From NCBI RefSeq assembly GCF_900105245.1, contig NZ_FNSZ01000001.1, positions 868,001 through 932,000 of the forward strand: a stretch of 64,000 nucleotides of DNA. Reading direction: 5' to 3'. The translations under genes and the position numbers were made by a program. The DNA comes from Streptomyces sp. 1222.5 (GTDB lineage Bacteria; Actinomycetota; Actinomycetes; Streptomycetales; Streptomycetaceae). Shown here piece after piece: positions 26,286 through 35,163 of this stretch (its first letter is position 1; the number at the start of each line of letters is the position of its first letter). The notes beneath the pieces were generated by a model. It did not search any database. It had not been told where the DNA came from and saw only the letters and a program-made list of their open reading frames with translations.

Positions 26286-29200
26286 GCCGTGCTCCTGGCG
26301 ACGGCTCCGGTGGGCTTGTCCAGGTGTGCGGCGAGTTCGCGCACGGTGGTGTGTTCGAAGAGGTCGATGACGTCGAAGTCCGGTGCGTCGAACTGGGTGC
26401 ACAGTCGTTCATGGACCTGGAGGACGTGGACGGAGGTCCCGCCGATGTCGAAGAAGCGGTCGTCGGCGCCGAATTCGGAATGGCCGAGGACCTCCCGCCA
26501 GATGCGGGCGACGGTGGCGACGGCCGGTGACGTGTCGTCGCCGCCCTCGGCCAGGGACAGGCCCGTACCGCCCTCGTCCTGCGGCCACGGCAGTGCCGCC
26601 GTGTCGATCTTGCCGTTGATCGTCAGGGGCAGGGCGTCCACGGTGACGTAGAGGGACGGCAGCATGTAGTGGGGCAGCCTGTCCTTCACGAGGGCGCGGA
26701 TCGTTCGATCGTCTGCACGGTCGTTCCTGCCGGGGCTGTCGTGGCGCACCACGAAGGCGACCAGCCGGGGTTCGTCGGCCTGTTCGTCGAGGAGCACCGC
26801 GCAGTCCGTGACCGCGGGTACCGCGCGCACGGCGGTCTCCACTTCCCCGAGTTCGATGCGGTACCCGCGCAGTTGGACCTGCTGGTCCATGCGGCCCAGG
26901 TAGACGAGGTTGCCGTCGGGCAGGAGCCGTGCGAGGTCACCGGATCGGTAGAAGGTGCCCTCCGCGCCGGGCAGGCGGACGAAGCGCTGTGCGGTGAGGC
27001 CGGGTTGTCCGAGATAGCCCTGGGACACCCCGCCGCCGGCGATGAGCATCTCTCCGGGTACGCCGACCGGCACCGGTCGGAGGTCACGGTCGACGATGCG
27101 GATCTCCAGGTCGGCCAGGGGCTTGCCGATGACGCTCGGGCCGGCTTCCGCGAGGTCCTTGGGGGTCACCCGGTAGTGGGTCACGTGGACGGTGGTCTCG
27201 GTGATGCCGTACATGTTGACGATCTCGGCCCGGGTGCCGAACAGTTCGAACCAGCGGCTCAGGATCTCGAAGCGCAGCGCCTCTCCCCCGAACACCACGC
27301 AGCGCACCCGGACGGAGTCGGCGTGGCGCTCCTCCAGGCTCTGGCTGAGCCGGTGGAACGCGGAGGGCGTCTGGTTGAGCACCGTGACTCCGGTCTCGGC
27401 GAGGAAGTCGGCGAACTGCCGGGGCGACTTGCGTACGGCCTCGTCGGGGATCACGAGGCGGCCGCCGTACAGCAGGGCGCCGTACATCTCCCACACCGCG
27501 AAGTCGAAGGCGTAGGAGTGGAACAGGCACCAGGTGTCGTCGGCCGTGAAGGTGAAATGCCGGTCGGCGGCGAGGAAGAGGCGCAGGACGTTGGCGTGGG
27601 TGACCTGGACGCCCTTGGGTTTGCCGGTTGATCCCGAGGTGAAGATGACGTAGGCGGTGCGATCACGCAGGTCACCGGCGGGCACGGGGGTGCTGGGCTC
27701 GCCGGCGCAGTCGGCCAGGAGCGTGTCGAGGGCGATGCGGTCCTCGTGGGCGAGGTCGGGGAAGACAGCGGGGCCGGTGATCAGGGGAAGGGCGTCGAAC
27801 TGGTCGATGATGTGCCGTACGCGGGCCTCGGGGGCCGCCGGGTCGAGGGGCACGTAGGTCTTGCCGGCCTTGAGGACGCCGAGCAGGACCGCGATCAGGT
27901 CGCAGCCGCGGTCCATGGCGATGGCGACGTGATCCGAGGGGATGACGGCGCGCAGCCGGCGGGCGATGCGGTTGGCGTGTTCGTCCAGCTCGCGGTAGGT
28001 ACGACGGTCGCCTTCGTACTCCACGGCGATGCGTGAGGGGTGCTCGGCGGCCCGTCGCTCGAAGAGGGCGTGGAGAGACGCCTCGGTGGGGAGGTCGGCG
28101 TGTTCGTTGAGCATCCGGTCGATGTGTTCGACGTGCCCGGCGGAGACCCGTGTCACGTCGGTGAGCGGCACGTCGTGGCCCCGGGCGACGGAGCGCAGGG
28201 TCGTCAGGAGGGTGTCGCGCGGGTCGCTCGGCTCCAGGGCGTGGGTGTAGGCCAGGTGGCAGCCGTAGGTGTCGCCGAAGTCCTCGATCCGGGTGACCAG
28301 CGGGTGGACCAGGTCCGAGCGCGGGACGTGCAGGCTTTCGGCCTGGTGGCCCCCGATGTGGAAGGCGAGCTGCTCCCGGTAGTAGGTGCAGGAGCTGCTG
28401 GGCAGGACGCGGCTGACCGTGCCCCCGGGGAAGATCGCTTCGGCGTGGGCGGCCAGGTCGAAGTCCTCGTACCGGATGAGGGAGGCCATGCGGGTCTCGA
28501 TCGCCCGGCACAGGTCCCCGAAGGTCGGGTGGGCGTCGAGGTCCACGGCGAGCGGCAGGGTGTTGACGAAGTAGCCGAAGGCCAGCGGCCGCAGCGGGTC
28601 CTGGCGGCGGTTGCCGAGGGGGACCCCCACGGTGACGGTGCGGCTGCCGGTGAGGGTGCCCAGCAGCAGCATGTGCACGCCCAGGAAGAAGCTGAACTTG
28701 CGCACGCCGAGGGCGGTGATGGTGGCGTCGACGGCACGGGTGAGGCCGGTCTCGAACGGCACCCACACGTGGCGCCCTTCGAAGGTGCCTTCCGGGGTGC
28801 GCCCAGCCTCCAAGTGTTCGAGGGCCAGGGACGGCAGGCCGCCGAGCATCTGCCGGAAGAACTCCACGGCCCGGCCGGTGTCGGAGACGTCGTCGGGGAA
28901 GTCGGCCGGGCTGTAGGCGGCTCCTTCCACCGTGGCGTCGGGGTCTCGGTAGAGGCGGTCGATCTCCCGCCCGATGTTGTAGAAGGAGAAGACGTCGCAG
29001 ACGAGGTGCGACATGAACAGGGTGAGATAGGTGGCGTGGTCGTCGGTCTCGACCGTGTACTCGTACAGCGGCCACCGGTCGGCGGGGATCTCCTGGCGCA
29101 GCCGGCGTCCGAGGCGGTCCCTCAGCAGCTCCGACACGTCGCCCCGGTGCGTGACGAGGGGTACTTCGTAGCGCAGGCCGGGGTCGTGGACGGCCCGCAC

Positions 29201-29407
29201 GTCGCCGTCCCGGTCGACGAAGACGGTGTTGAGGGCCACGTTCGAGCGTACGAAGCGTTCGACGGCGTCGCGCAGGCGGACGCTGTCGATGCCGCCGGTG
29301 ATGCGGAAGACGTACGCCAGGTTGTGCGAGATGTCGTTCTGGAAGACCTTCTGGTGCAAGTAGAGCCTGCGTTGCGCGGCCGTCAGCTGGGCGACCCTGA
29401 GCGGCAT
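26282..29407 (-). CDS. NRPS module C-A-PCP, threonine code (copy 1)
   Basis: 1041 residues from ATG (MPLRVAQLTA) with AGGGGG upstream. Condensation domain about 5-430; the active-site motif is SHLVCDV (133-139), so the first His and final Gly of HHxxxDG are changed while catalytic His134 and Asp138 remain. Adenylation domain about 455-950 with YVIFTSGSTGKPKG. Aligning by eye to PheA gives the ten-residue code D-F-W-N-V-G-M-V-H-K, which is the threonine code. Carrier domain about 965-1035 with FFDIGGTSVHV carrying the phosphopantetheine Ser. It is translationally coupled to the KS-ACP-TE gene and has a 390-base leader with an operator-controlled promoter at 29791-29840. The N-terminal C domain implies an upstream donor (acyl or amine partner) delivered in trans. 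Confidence 0.92.
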   Translation of the reverse strand: MPLRVAQLTAAQRRLYLHQKVFQNDISHNLAYVFRITGGIDSVRLRDAVERFVRSNVALNTVFVDRDGDVRAVHDPGLRYEVPLVTHRGDVSELLRDRLGRRLRQEIPADRWPLYEYTVETDDHATYLTLFMSHLVCDVFSFYNIGREIDRLYRDPDATVEGAAYSPADFPDDVSDTGRAVEFFRQMLGGLPSLALEHLEAGRTPEGTFEGRHVWVPFETGLTRAVDATITALGVRKFSFFLGVHMLLLGTLTGSRTVTVGVPLGNRRQDPLRPLAFGYFVNTLPLAVDLDAHPTFGDLCRAIETRMASLIRYEDFDLAAHAEAIFPGGTVSRVLPSSSCTYYREQLAFHIGGHQAESLHVPRSDLVHPLVTRIEDFGDTYGCHLAYTHALEPSDPRDTLLTTLRSVARGHDVPLTDVTRVSAGHVEHIDRMLNEHADLPTEASLHALFERRAAEHPSRIAVEYEGDRRTYRELDEHANRIARRLRAVIPSDHVAIAMDRGCDLIAVLLGVLKAGKTYVPLDPAAPEARVRHIIDQFDALPLITGPAVFPDLAHEDRIALDTLLADCAGEPSTPVPAGDLRDRTAYVIFTSGSTGKPKGVQVTHANVLRLFLAADRHFTFTADDTWCLFHSYAFDFAVWEMYGALLYGGRLVIPDEAVRKSPRQFADFLAETGVTVLNQTPSAFHRLSQSLEERHADSVRVRCVVFGGEALRFEILSRWFELFGTRAEIVNMYGITETTVHVTHYRVTPKDLAEAGPSVIGKPLADLEIRIVDRDLRPVPVGVPGEMLIAGGGVSQGYLGQPGLTAQRFVRLPGAEGTFYRSGDLARLLPDGNLVYLGRMDQQVQLRGYRIELGEVETAVRAVPAVTDCAVLLDEQADEPRLVAFVVRHDSPGRNDRADDRTIRALVKDRLPHYMLPSLYVTVDALPLTINGKIDTAALPWPQDEGGTGLSLAEGGDDTSPAVATVARIWREVLGHSEFGADDRFFDIGGTSVHVLQVHERLCTQFDAPDFDVIDLFEHTTVRELAAHLDKPTGAVARSTA

Positions 29408-29552
29408 TTCCGAACCCCCTGTAGGTGACGTCTCATCAGGTCTGGTCAAGTGCGCGAACTCGTCCGTCAGCCGGGTTCGCGGGATGGTGAGCATGGGCGG
29501 CACGCACGCGCCACCGCGGCGCGACGCGGTTCGTGAACCGTCCTCGGCGCTT

Positions 29553-29618
29553 TCAGGAATGCCCGGGGACGAGCCGTGAAAAAGGGTCCACAAAATGACA
29601 CTCGGCAACGCCCGACAT
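29553..29618 (-). CDS. candidate leader peptide ORF ahead of NRPS copy 1
   Basis: 21 codons on the leader of the NRPS 1 transcript: ATG at 29618 with GGGGGA five bases upstream, peptide starting MSGVAECHF and ending LVPGHS. No family recognised and no similarity seen to the 28-residue ORF in the matching position before NRPS copy 2. Could be a chance ORF. The rest of 29408-29790 holds no other gene. Confidence 0.25.
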   Translation of the reverse strand: MSGVAECHFVDPFSRLVPGHS

Positions 29619-29790
29619 GCTTTCCCCCGGTTCTGACTTTTCCCTGCTGAACGCGCTTCTCGGCGCTGAAGCGTCGCGTCCGCCGAACCGGCGAGCCCTC
29701 CAGCCGCTCTGGATCGGTGACGGTCGCTGTTGCGAGGCGACCACGATAGCCCCAGCTCAAGGGGCAGTTGGTACATCCACTCGGCAACTT

Positions 29791-29840
29791 TAGAACGATG
29801 CGTCTCGTTCTACAGTAGGATCGGACCGCAACATCGTCAA
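29791..29840 (-). promoter_or_regulatory. promoter and TetR-type operator A for the NRPS 1 operon
   Basis: On the minus strand TTGACG (29840-29835), 17 bases, TACTGT (29817-29812), immediately followed by the operator TAGAACGA-N6-TCGTTCTA (arms 29791-29798 and 29805-29812, perfect 8-base inverted repeat). The operator would cover the transcription start. On the plus strand TAGGAT (29816-29821) may serve the divergent StrR-type gene, so both could be controlled. Confidence 0.75.
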
Positions 29841-29881
29841 GGGCCCGTCGGTGCCACGCACCCCGCGCCGGAAAGGCACTT

Positions 29882-31069
29882 GTGCAGGAGCGTTCAACGG
29901 CTACAGTCGTCCCGCTCCGCAATTCAGGGGGAATGGTGAGCGATCAAAAAAGACCCGCTGTACCGGAATCGCGAGAGGACCTTCGGGCTGTCCTGTCCGC
30001 GGTCGAGCTCGTGCCCGTGAGCCGGCTCCGGCCGGCCGACTCCCCACGCTCCACCGTGGAGGACGTGCACCACGCCCGCACCCTCGCGCAGTCCGGGGCC
30101 GTCCTGCCGCCGATCATCGTGCACAGACCCTCGATGCGGGTCATGGACGGCACGCACCGACTGCGCGCGCTGACGGAACGCGGCGAGGAATGGATCCGCG
30201 TCCGCTTCTTCGACGGCTCGGAACAGGACGCCTTCCTCATCGCGGTGCGGGAGAACACCCGGCACGGACTGCCACTGCCCCTGCACGACCGGGCCGCGGC
30301 GGCCGTGCGGCTGATCGGCTCGCACGGGCACCTCTCGGACCGGGCGATCGGCGAGGCGGCCGGGCTGTCCCCCAAGACCGTGGGCGACATCCGCCGGTCC
30401 GCGCACGCGGCGGCGCCGCAGCACGCCGGACGCGTAGGACGTGACGGCAGGCACCGGCCACTCAACAGCGCACAGGGCCGCATGCTCGCCGGTCGGCTCA
30501 TCACCGAGATGCCGAGCGCTTCGCTGCGCCAGATCGCGCGGCTGGCGGGCGTCTCCCCCGGCACGGTCCGCGACGTACGCGCCCGTATCGCCCGTGGGGA
30601 CGACCTCCTGCCCCCTGCCGTGCGGCGGCGCCGGCGCGCGGCAGGCGAGGGGCCCGAGCCCGGTACGGCGGGCAGATCACCCGCGGAGGTGCCGGATTGC
30701 CGGCGGTCCGGGGCGGCGGCGGAACCGGCGGGCGGCCCCGTTCCGCCGCGGATCACCGCCCGGCATGCACAGCCCGCGACCCACCGCACCGATGCCGTCG
30801 TCGCGGCGGCGCCGCCCGGTCTGCTGGCGGATCCCTCGCTCAAGTACACCGAGAACGGACGCCTGTTGCTGCGTCTGCTCAGCAGTAGCCTGATCCCCGC
30901 GCAGCGCTGGGACGCCCTGTACGACGCCGTCCCCGGACACCGGATCGCCCTGACCGCCGAGGCCGCGCGCGCCTGCGCCGACGCCTGGCGGCAGTTCGCC
31001 GAGCGGCTGGAGAGCGCCGGGTGTGCAACTGACGACGAGCGCCGGTTGCACACCACGTTCGCCGCCTGA
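29882..31069 (+). CDS. StrR-type pathway-specific activator (ParB-like DNA-binding)
   Basis: 395 residues from GTG at 29882 with GGAAAGG six bases upstream; ATG 29933 and GTG 29936 are alternative starts. The N-terminal ParB-like part shows VELVPVSRLRPADSPR, LPPIIVHRPSMRVMDGTHRLRA, and VRFFDGSEQDAFLIAVRENTRHGLPL; the central helix-turn-helix is LSDRAIGEAAGLSPKTVGDIRRS with a second HTH-like ASLRQIARLAGVSPGTVRDVR. This is the StrR/NovG/Bbr layout, known activators of antibiotic clusters. A variable linker and a C-terminal helical segment (KYTENGRLLLRLLSS) follow. It is divergent from NRPS copy 1 and upstream of the KAS III gene. It probably activates the cluster. Confidence 0.9.
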   Translation: MQERSTATVVPLRNSGGMVSDQKRPAVPESREDLRAVLSAVELVPVSRLRPADSPRSTVEDVHHARTLAQSGAVLPPIIVHRPSMRVMDGTHRLRALTERGEEWIRVRFFDGSEQDAFLIAVRENTRHGLPLPLHDRAAAAVRLIGSHGHLSDRAIGEAAGLSPKTVGDIRRSAHAAAPQHAGRVGRDGRHRPLNSAQGRMLAGRLITEMPSASLRQIARLAGVSPGTVRDVRARIARGDDLLPPAVRRRRRAAGEGPEPGTAGRSPAEVPDCRRSGAAAEPAGGPVPPRITARHAQPATHRTDAVVAAAPPGLLADPSLKYTENGRLLLRLLSSSLIPAQRWDALYDAVPGHRIALTAEAARACADAWRQFAERLESAGCATDDERRLHTTFAA

Positions 31070-31192
31070 GGCGCGCTTCACGAGCCGCCCCGCCAGGGGC
31101 CGCCTCTCCCCTGGCCGTCCGCTCGGGACACCGCCCGGCCGATCCGCACGGATCCCTCGAGAAACCCCATGCGACAGACAAGGGACACAGCC

Positions 31193-32239
31193 ATGACAGA
31201 AATCATCGACGCGCCGAGCCACACCGAGATCGGCACCGGTCTGCGCCACCCCGTCGGCGTCCTGGGTACCGGCCTCTACGTCCCCGACCGGGTGGTGACC
31301 AACGAGGACCTCACCCGGACGCTGGACACCTCCGACGAGTGGATCACCTCCCGCACGGGCATACGCGAACGCCGCTTCCTCGAAGAGGGCCGCGTCACCT
31401 CGGACATGGCCGTGGAAGCCGCCCGGCAGGCCCTGGCGGACGGCGGTGTCGCTCCGGAGAACCTGGACGCGATCATCATCACGACGTTCACGCCCGACCA
31501 GCCGCTGCCCTCCACCGCCATGATCGTCAAGGAGCAGCTCGGCGCCCACCGGGCCATGCCGCTGGACCTGACCCAGGCGGCCTGCGCCGGCGGCGTGTAC
31601 GCCCTGCTGACCGGGGCGCACCTGCTGCAGAACCCCTCCTTCGAGCACGTCCTGGTCATCGGTGCGGACGCGGGCTCACGGGGTACCGATCCCCAGGAGC
31701 GCACCACACGGGTCTTCCTCGGCGACGCGGCCGGTGCCGCGCTGCTCGGCAGGACGCCGTCCGGCTACGGGCTGCTGTCCTGGGACACCGGCGACGAACT
31801 GTCGTACGAGGTGCAGATCACCGCCGGCGGATCGCGGATGCCGACCACCGAGGAGACTGTCGCGGCACGCCAGCAGTATCTGCAGATGAACGGCAAGGCC
31901 GTGTGGAACATGGCCACCGACAAGCTGCCGAAGTCCGTGCTGAAGACCGTTCAGCGGGCCGGGGTCGACGTGGCGGACGTCCAGCACATCCTCCTCCACC
32001 AGGCCAACCTCAACATCATCAACGAGGCCGCCAAGACCCTCGGGGTGCCCGCCGAGCGGGTCCCGACCACCGTGCAGCGCTTCGGGAACACGGCGGCGGC
32101 CAGTGTGTTCACGGTGCTCCACGAGACCTTGCGCCGCCGTGCCCGGCACGGTGACCTCCTCGTCCTGGCGGCCATCGGCGCCGGGTTCCTGTGGGGGTCC
32201 GCCTGCTTCCGTCACTTCGATCCCCGCGGCGAGGTGTGA
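31193..32239 (+). CDS. 3-oxoacyl-ACP synthase III (FabH-like)
   Basis: 348 residues from ATG (MTEIIDAPSH) with AAGGGA upstream; ATG 31169 would add eight residues. The KAS III triad is complete: Cys131 (TQAACAGG), His269 (HILLHQAN) and Asn299 (RFGNTAAA). Such enzymes start acyl chains from an acyl-CoA and malonyl-ACP or transfer acyl groups. In this cluster it could begin the lipid half of the product (for example a short chain leading to a C6-C8 amine). The last codons overlap or abut the reductase gene, so the two are co-transcribed. Confidence 0.9.
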   Translation: MTEIIDAPSHTEIGTGLRHPVGVLGTGLYVPDRVVTNEDLTRTLDTSDEWITSRTGIRERRFLEEGRVTSDMAVEAARQALADGGVAPENLDAIIITTFTPDQPLPSTAMIVKEQLGAHRAMPLDLTQAACAGGVYALLTGAHLLQNPSFEHVLVIGADAGSRGTDPQERTTRVFLGDAAGAALLGRTPSGYGLLSWDTGDELSYEVQITAGGSRMPTTEETVAARQQYLQMNGKAVWNMATDKLPKSVLKTVQRAGVDVADVQHILLHQANLNIINEAAKTLGVPAERVPTTVQRFGNTAAASVFTVLHETLRRRARHGDLLVLAAIGAGFLWGSACFRHFDPRGEV

Positions 32240-32241
32240 CG

Positions 32242-33216
32242 GTGTTCGCGATCGCCGCCAAGGGAGCGGATCCCGCGGATCCGCTCGGCTGTCTGTACGC
32301 CGGGCACTGGCCCGAGCCGGAACCCGCCGACGGCTGGACGACCGTGACGGTCCGGGCCGCCGCGCTGAACCGGCACGACCTCTGGACGCTGTGCGGTGTC
32401 GGTGGCCCCCGGGGGCGCATGCCCGTGGTCCTCGGCTCCGACGCGGCCGGCCTCGACGAGGACGGCAACGAGGTCCTCGTCCACTCCGTCGTCGGCGATC
32501 CCGCGGCGGGGCACGGAGACGAGACGCTGGACCCCGAACGGGCCCTGATCGGCGAGGACTTCGACGGCACTTTCGCCCAGCGGGTCGCCGTCCCGCGGCG
32601 GAACCTGGTGCCCAAACCGCCGGGGCTGTCCTTCGAGGAGGCGGCCTGCCTGCCCGGTGCCTGGCTCACCGCCTACCGGATGCTGTTCGTCTCCGCCGCG
32701 CTGCGGCCGGGCGACACCGTGCTGGTGCAGGGCGCGGGCGGTGGTGTCGCCACGGCGCTCATCGCGCTCGGCGCGGCGGCCGGCTGCCGCGTGTGGGTCA
32801 CCAGCAGGTCGCCGGAGCGACGCCGGCTCGCGGAGCTGCTCGGCGCCGACGCCGCCTTCCCCGTGGGGGCACGGCTGCCGGAGCGGGTCGATGCGGTGCT
32901 GGAGACCGTCGGTGAGGCGACGTGGGCGCATTCGTTGCGCAGCACCCGCTCCGGCGGACGGATCGTCGTCAGCGGCGCGACGACGGGGACGATGCCGCCG
33001 GCAGAGCTGAACCACGTCTTCTTCCGGCAGTTGACCATCGTGGGCTCCACGCTCGGGACCCGCGACCAGTTGCTCGGGCTGTCCCGCCTGTGCACCGAGA
33101 CACGGATCGTCCCGCTCGTCGACCGGGTGCTGCCGCTGGAACGGGCCCGCGAGGGCTTTCAGGAGCTCCTGGACGGCAAGGCGTTCGGGAAGATCGTCTT
33201 CACCCCGCCCGCGTGA
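32242..33216 (+). CDS. medium-chain reductase (quinone oxidoreductase/enoyl reductase-like)
   Basis: 324 residues from GTG at 32242 (GAGG seven bases upstream); a GTG at 32236 overlaps the KAS III stop codon and is possible. GroES-like N-terminal domain with VRAAALNRHDLWTLCG and VLGSDAAG, then a Rossmann domain with VLVQGAGGGVATALI and a C-terminal IVGSTLGTRDQL. There is no catalytic zinc ligand set, so it is a zinc-independent NADPH reductase of the QOR/enoyl-reductase type. It may saturate an enoyl thioester or reduce another double bond in the pathway. Followed by a hairpin terminator. Confidence 0.85.
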   Translation: MFAIAAKGADPADPLGCLYAGHWPEPEPADGWTTVTVRAAALNRHDLWTLCGVGGPRGRMPVVLGSDAAGLDEDGNEVLVHSVVGDPAAGHGDETLDPERALIGEDFDGTFAQRVAVPRRNLVPKPPGLSFEEAACLPGAWLTAYRMLFVSAALRPGDTVLVQGAGGGVATALIALGAAAGCRVWVTSRSPERRRLAELLGADAAFPVGARLPERVDAVLETVGEATWAHSLRSTRSGGRIVVSGATTGTMPPAELNHVFFRQLTIVGSTLGTRDQLLGLSRLCTETRIVPLVDRVLPLERAREGFQELLDGKAFGKIVFTPPA

Positions 33217-33221
33217 CGGCG

Positions 33222-33250
33222 GTCGGGGGCGGCACGTGGCCGCCCCCGAC
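33222..33250. terminator. hairpin between convergent reductase and SDR genes
   Basis: Perfect 12-base arms (33222-33233 and 33239-33250), 5-base loop, starting six bases after the reductase stop codon and ending eight bases before the SDR stop codon. Confidence 0.7.
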
Positions 33251-33257
33251 GGCCGTG

Positions 33258-34019
33258 TCAGCGCGAACCGAGCCGCAGGGCGCCATCGATGCGGATGGTC
33301 TCGCCGTTGATCATGGGGTTCTCCACCACGTGCACGGCCAGGGCGGCGAACTCGTCCGGGTCGCCGAACCGGGCCGGGTGCGGCACCTGGTCGCCGAGCG
33401 AGGCCCGGGCCCGCTCGGGCAGGCCGTCCAGCATGGGCGTGCCGAAGAGGCCGGGCGCGAGGGTGACCACGCGGATGCGCCACGGCGCCAGGTCCCTGGC
33501 GACGGGCAGGGTGAGGCCCACGATGCCGCTCTTGGAGGCGCTGTAGGCGGCCTGCCCCACTTGTCCGTCGTACGCGGCGATGGAGGCCGTGTTGATGATC
33601 ACTCCCCGCTCGCCGTCGATCTCCTCGGCCTCGCCGATGCGTTCGGCGGCGAGCCGGACGACGTTGAAGGTGCCGGTCAGGTTGGCGGCGACGACGCGCT
33701 CGAAGTCGGCGAGCGGCATCACGCCCCGCCGGCCGAGGGTCCTGGCGGCGCTGTCGGTGCCGGCGCAGCTCACCGCCACCCGCAGCGTTCCCCACTCGGC
33801 GGCGGTGTCGAGGGCAGCGGCGACGTCCGCCTCGCTCGTCACGTCACCGGCCACGAAGACGGCGCCACCGCCCAACTCCTGGACGGCCTCGGCCCCGCGC
33901 GCGGCGGATCGGCCGAGGAGGACGACACGCGCCCCGCTCTTCACCAGGCGCCGGGCCGTGGCGAGACCGAGCCCGGAGGTGCCTCCGGTCACCAGGGCGA
34001 CGCTTCCTGCGATGTCCAT
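33258..34019 (-). CDS. SDR-family dehydrogenase (3-hydroxyacyl-CoA dehydrogenase type II-like)
   Basis: 253 residues from ATG (MDIAGSVALVTGG) with GGGAGGAG upstream. TGGTSGLG (11-18), GDV at 59-61, Ser146 (IINTASIAAYDGQVGQ), Tyr159/Lys163 (YSASK), and a C-terminal PMINGETIRIDGALRLG. The INTAS...DGQxGQAAYSASK pattern and lack of Arg in the glycine motif resemble the NAD-dependent 17beta-HSD10/3-hydroxyacyl-CoA dehydrogenase branch. It could act on a beta-hydroxy/beta-keto acyl intermediate or set the ketone-alcohol state of the product. Monocistronic on the minus strand. Confidence 0.88.
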   Translation of the reverse strand: MDIAGSVALVTGGTSGLGLATARRLVKSGARVVLLGRSAARGAEAVQELGGGAVFVAGDVTSEADVAAALDTAAEWGTLRVAVSCAGTDSAARTLGRRGVMPLADFERVVAANLTGTFNVVRLAAERIGEAEEIDGERGVIINTASIAAYDGQVGQAAYSASKSGIVGLTLPVARDLAPWRIRVVTLAPGLFGTPMLDGLPERARASLGDQVPHPARFGDPDEFAALAVHVVENPMINGETIRIDGALRLGSR

Positions 34020-34226
34020 GCTGCTCCTCCCGTGGTTTCCGGCGGCCGCATTCCGCCGCCGGAGGCGGCCGATGGTATGCCGGGCCGGCTCTGTGCGGAG
34101 TTTGCACACCGGCCTGCACACGGCGCCGGTGGGACGGCGCGAGGCGCGCGCGGCACCCGCCGCGGATCCGATTCCCCCGAACTCCCCCGCGCGGGGGGAG
34201 CCCGACAAGAAGTGGAGTGTTCCCTC

Positions 34227-35036
34227 TTGCTGAGGCAGCATCACCGACCGGGTCTGTGGACCTCCGGTTCCGACGACGGCCGCCCCCTCGTACTCGTCCA
34301 CGGGATCCGCCTGTCCGCCCACATGTGGACTCCCGTCGTGGCCCGGCTGACCCCGGAGTTCCGGATCACGGCCTGCGACCTGCCGGGTCACGGCTCCCTG
34401 CGACAGGAGCGGTTCACGCTCGAGGCGGCGGTCGAGGTGATCGGCGCGGCCGTCTCCGAGGCCACCGCCGCGACCGGGCGCAGGCCGGTCGTCGCCGGCA
34501 CGTCGCTCGGCGGCATCACCGCTCTGGCCTACGGCGCGCTGGGTCCGGGCGGGGCCGCGGGACTGCTGTGCCACGCGTGCACCCTCAGGACGAACGGACC
34601 GCTGCTCCTGCCGCACCGTGGCGCAGCCCTGCTCCAGCGCCTGCTGGGCGAGGAGCGGTCGTACCGGCTGAACGAGAGGGCGCTGCGCGCGGCGCTGCCG
34701 CGGGAGAGCTTCGCCGGGATCATGGCGGGCGGGATCTCCCGGCACGCCTTCGGCGAGGTCCTCGCGGAGCTCTCCCGGTGGGACTCCCTCGCTCTCGCCT
34801 CGCGGGTCACGACGCCGGTGGTCATGGCCAACGGGCTCGCTGACCCGCTGTTCCGCGTCCAGGAGCGCCGGTTCCTGCGCCGGGTGCGGGACGCCGGCAC
34901 GCCCGTCCGGCTCGTCCATGTCCCCGGCCCGCACCTGCTGTCACTCACCGACCCGGACGTCTTCGCCGCGGTGGTCCGCCGCGGCTGCGAGGTCCTGTCG
35001 GCGATGACGGGCGAGCAGCCGGAAGCGGCCGGCTGA
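34227..35036 (+). CDS. alpha/beta hydrolase
   Basis: 269 residues; the start is a TTG at 34227 with GGAG eleven bases upstream, the only initiation codon before the conserved N-terminus, so the start is uncertain. Oxyanion VLVHGIRLSAHMW, nucleophile elbow VAGTSLGGITAL, acid GLADPLF and His in VPGPHLLSL. It resembles 3-oxoadipate enol-lactonase-like and thioesterase-like hydrolases. Being inside the cluster it may cleave an ester or thioester intermediate; nothing more can be read. Confidence 0.8.
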   Translation: MLRQHHRPGLWTSGSDDGRPLVLVHGIRLSAHMWTPVVARLTPEFRITACDLPGHGSLRQERFTLEAAVEVIGAAVSEATAATGRRPVVAGTSLGGITALAYGALGPGGAAGLLCHACTLRTNGPLLLPHRGAALLQRLLGEERSYRLNERALRAALPRESFAGIMAGGISRHAFGEVLAELSRWDSLALASRVTTPVVMANGLADPLFRVQERRFLRRVRDAGTPVRLVHVPGPHLLSLTDPDVFAAVVRRGCEVLSAMTGEQPEAAG

Positions 35037-35089
35037 GAGGCGGCGGGTCCGGACGCACGGCCGGGTACCGGCCCGCGCGCGGCAACGGC

Positions 35090-35140
35090 AACGGCCCTGC
35101 GGGCCCCTCCGGAGGTGAGGGACGGGCCCGCAGGGCCGTT
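35090..35140. terminator. strong hairpin between convergent hydrolase and permease genes
   Basis: Perfect 17-base arms (35090-35106 and 35124-35140) with a 17-base loop, between the hydrolase stop codon (35036) and the permease stop codon (35164). It serves both strands. Confidence 0.8.
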
Positions 35141-35163
35141 CGTGCAGCGGCCGGTGCGACCCG

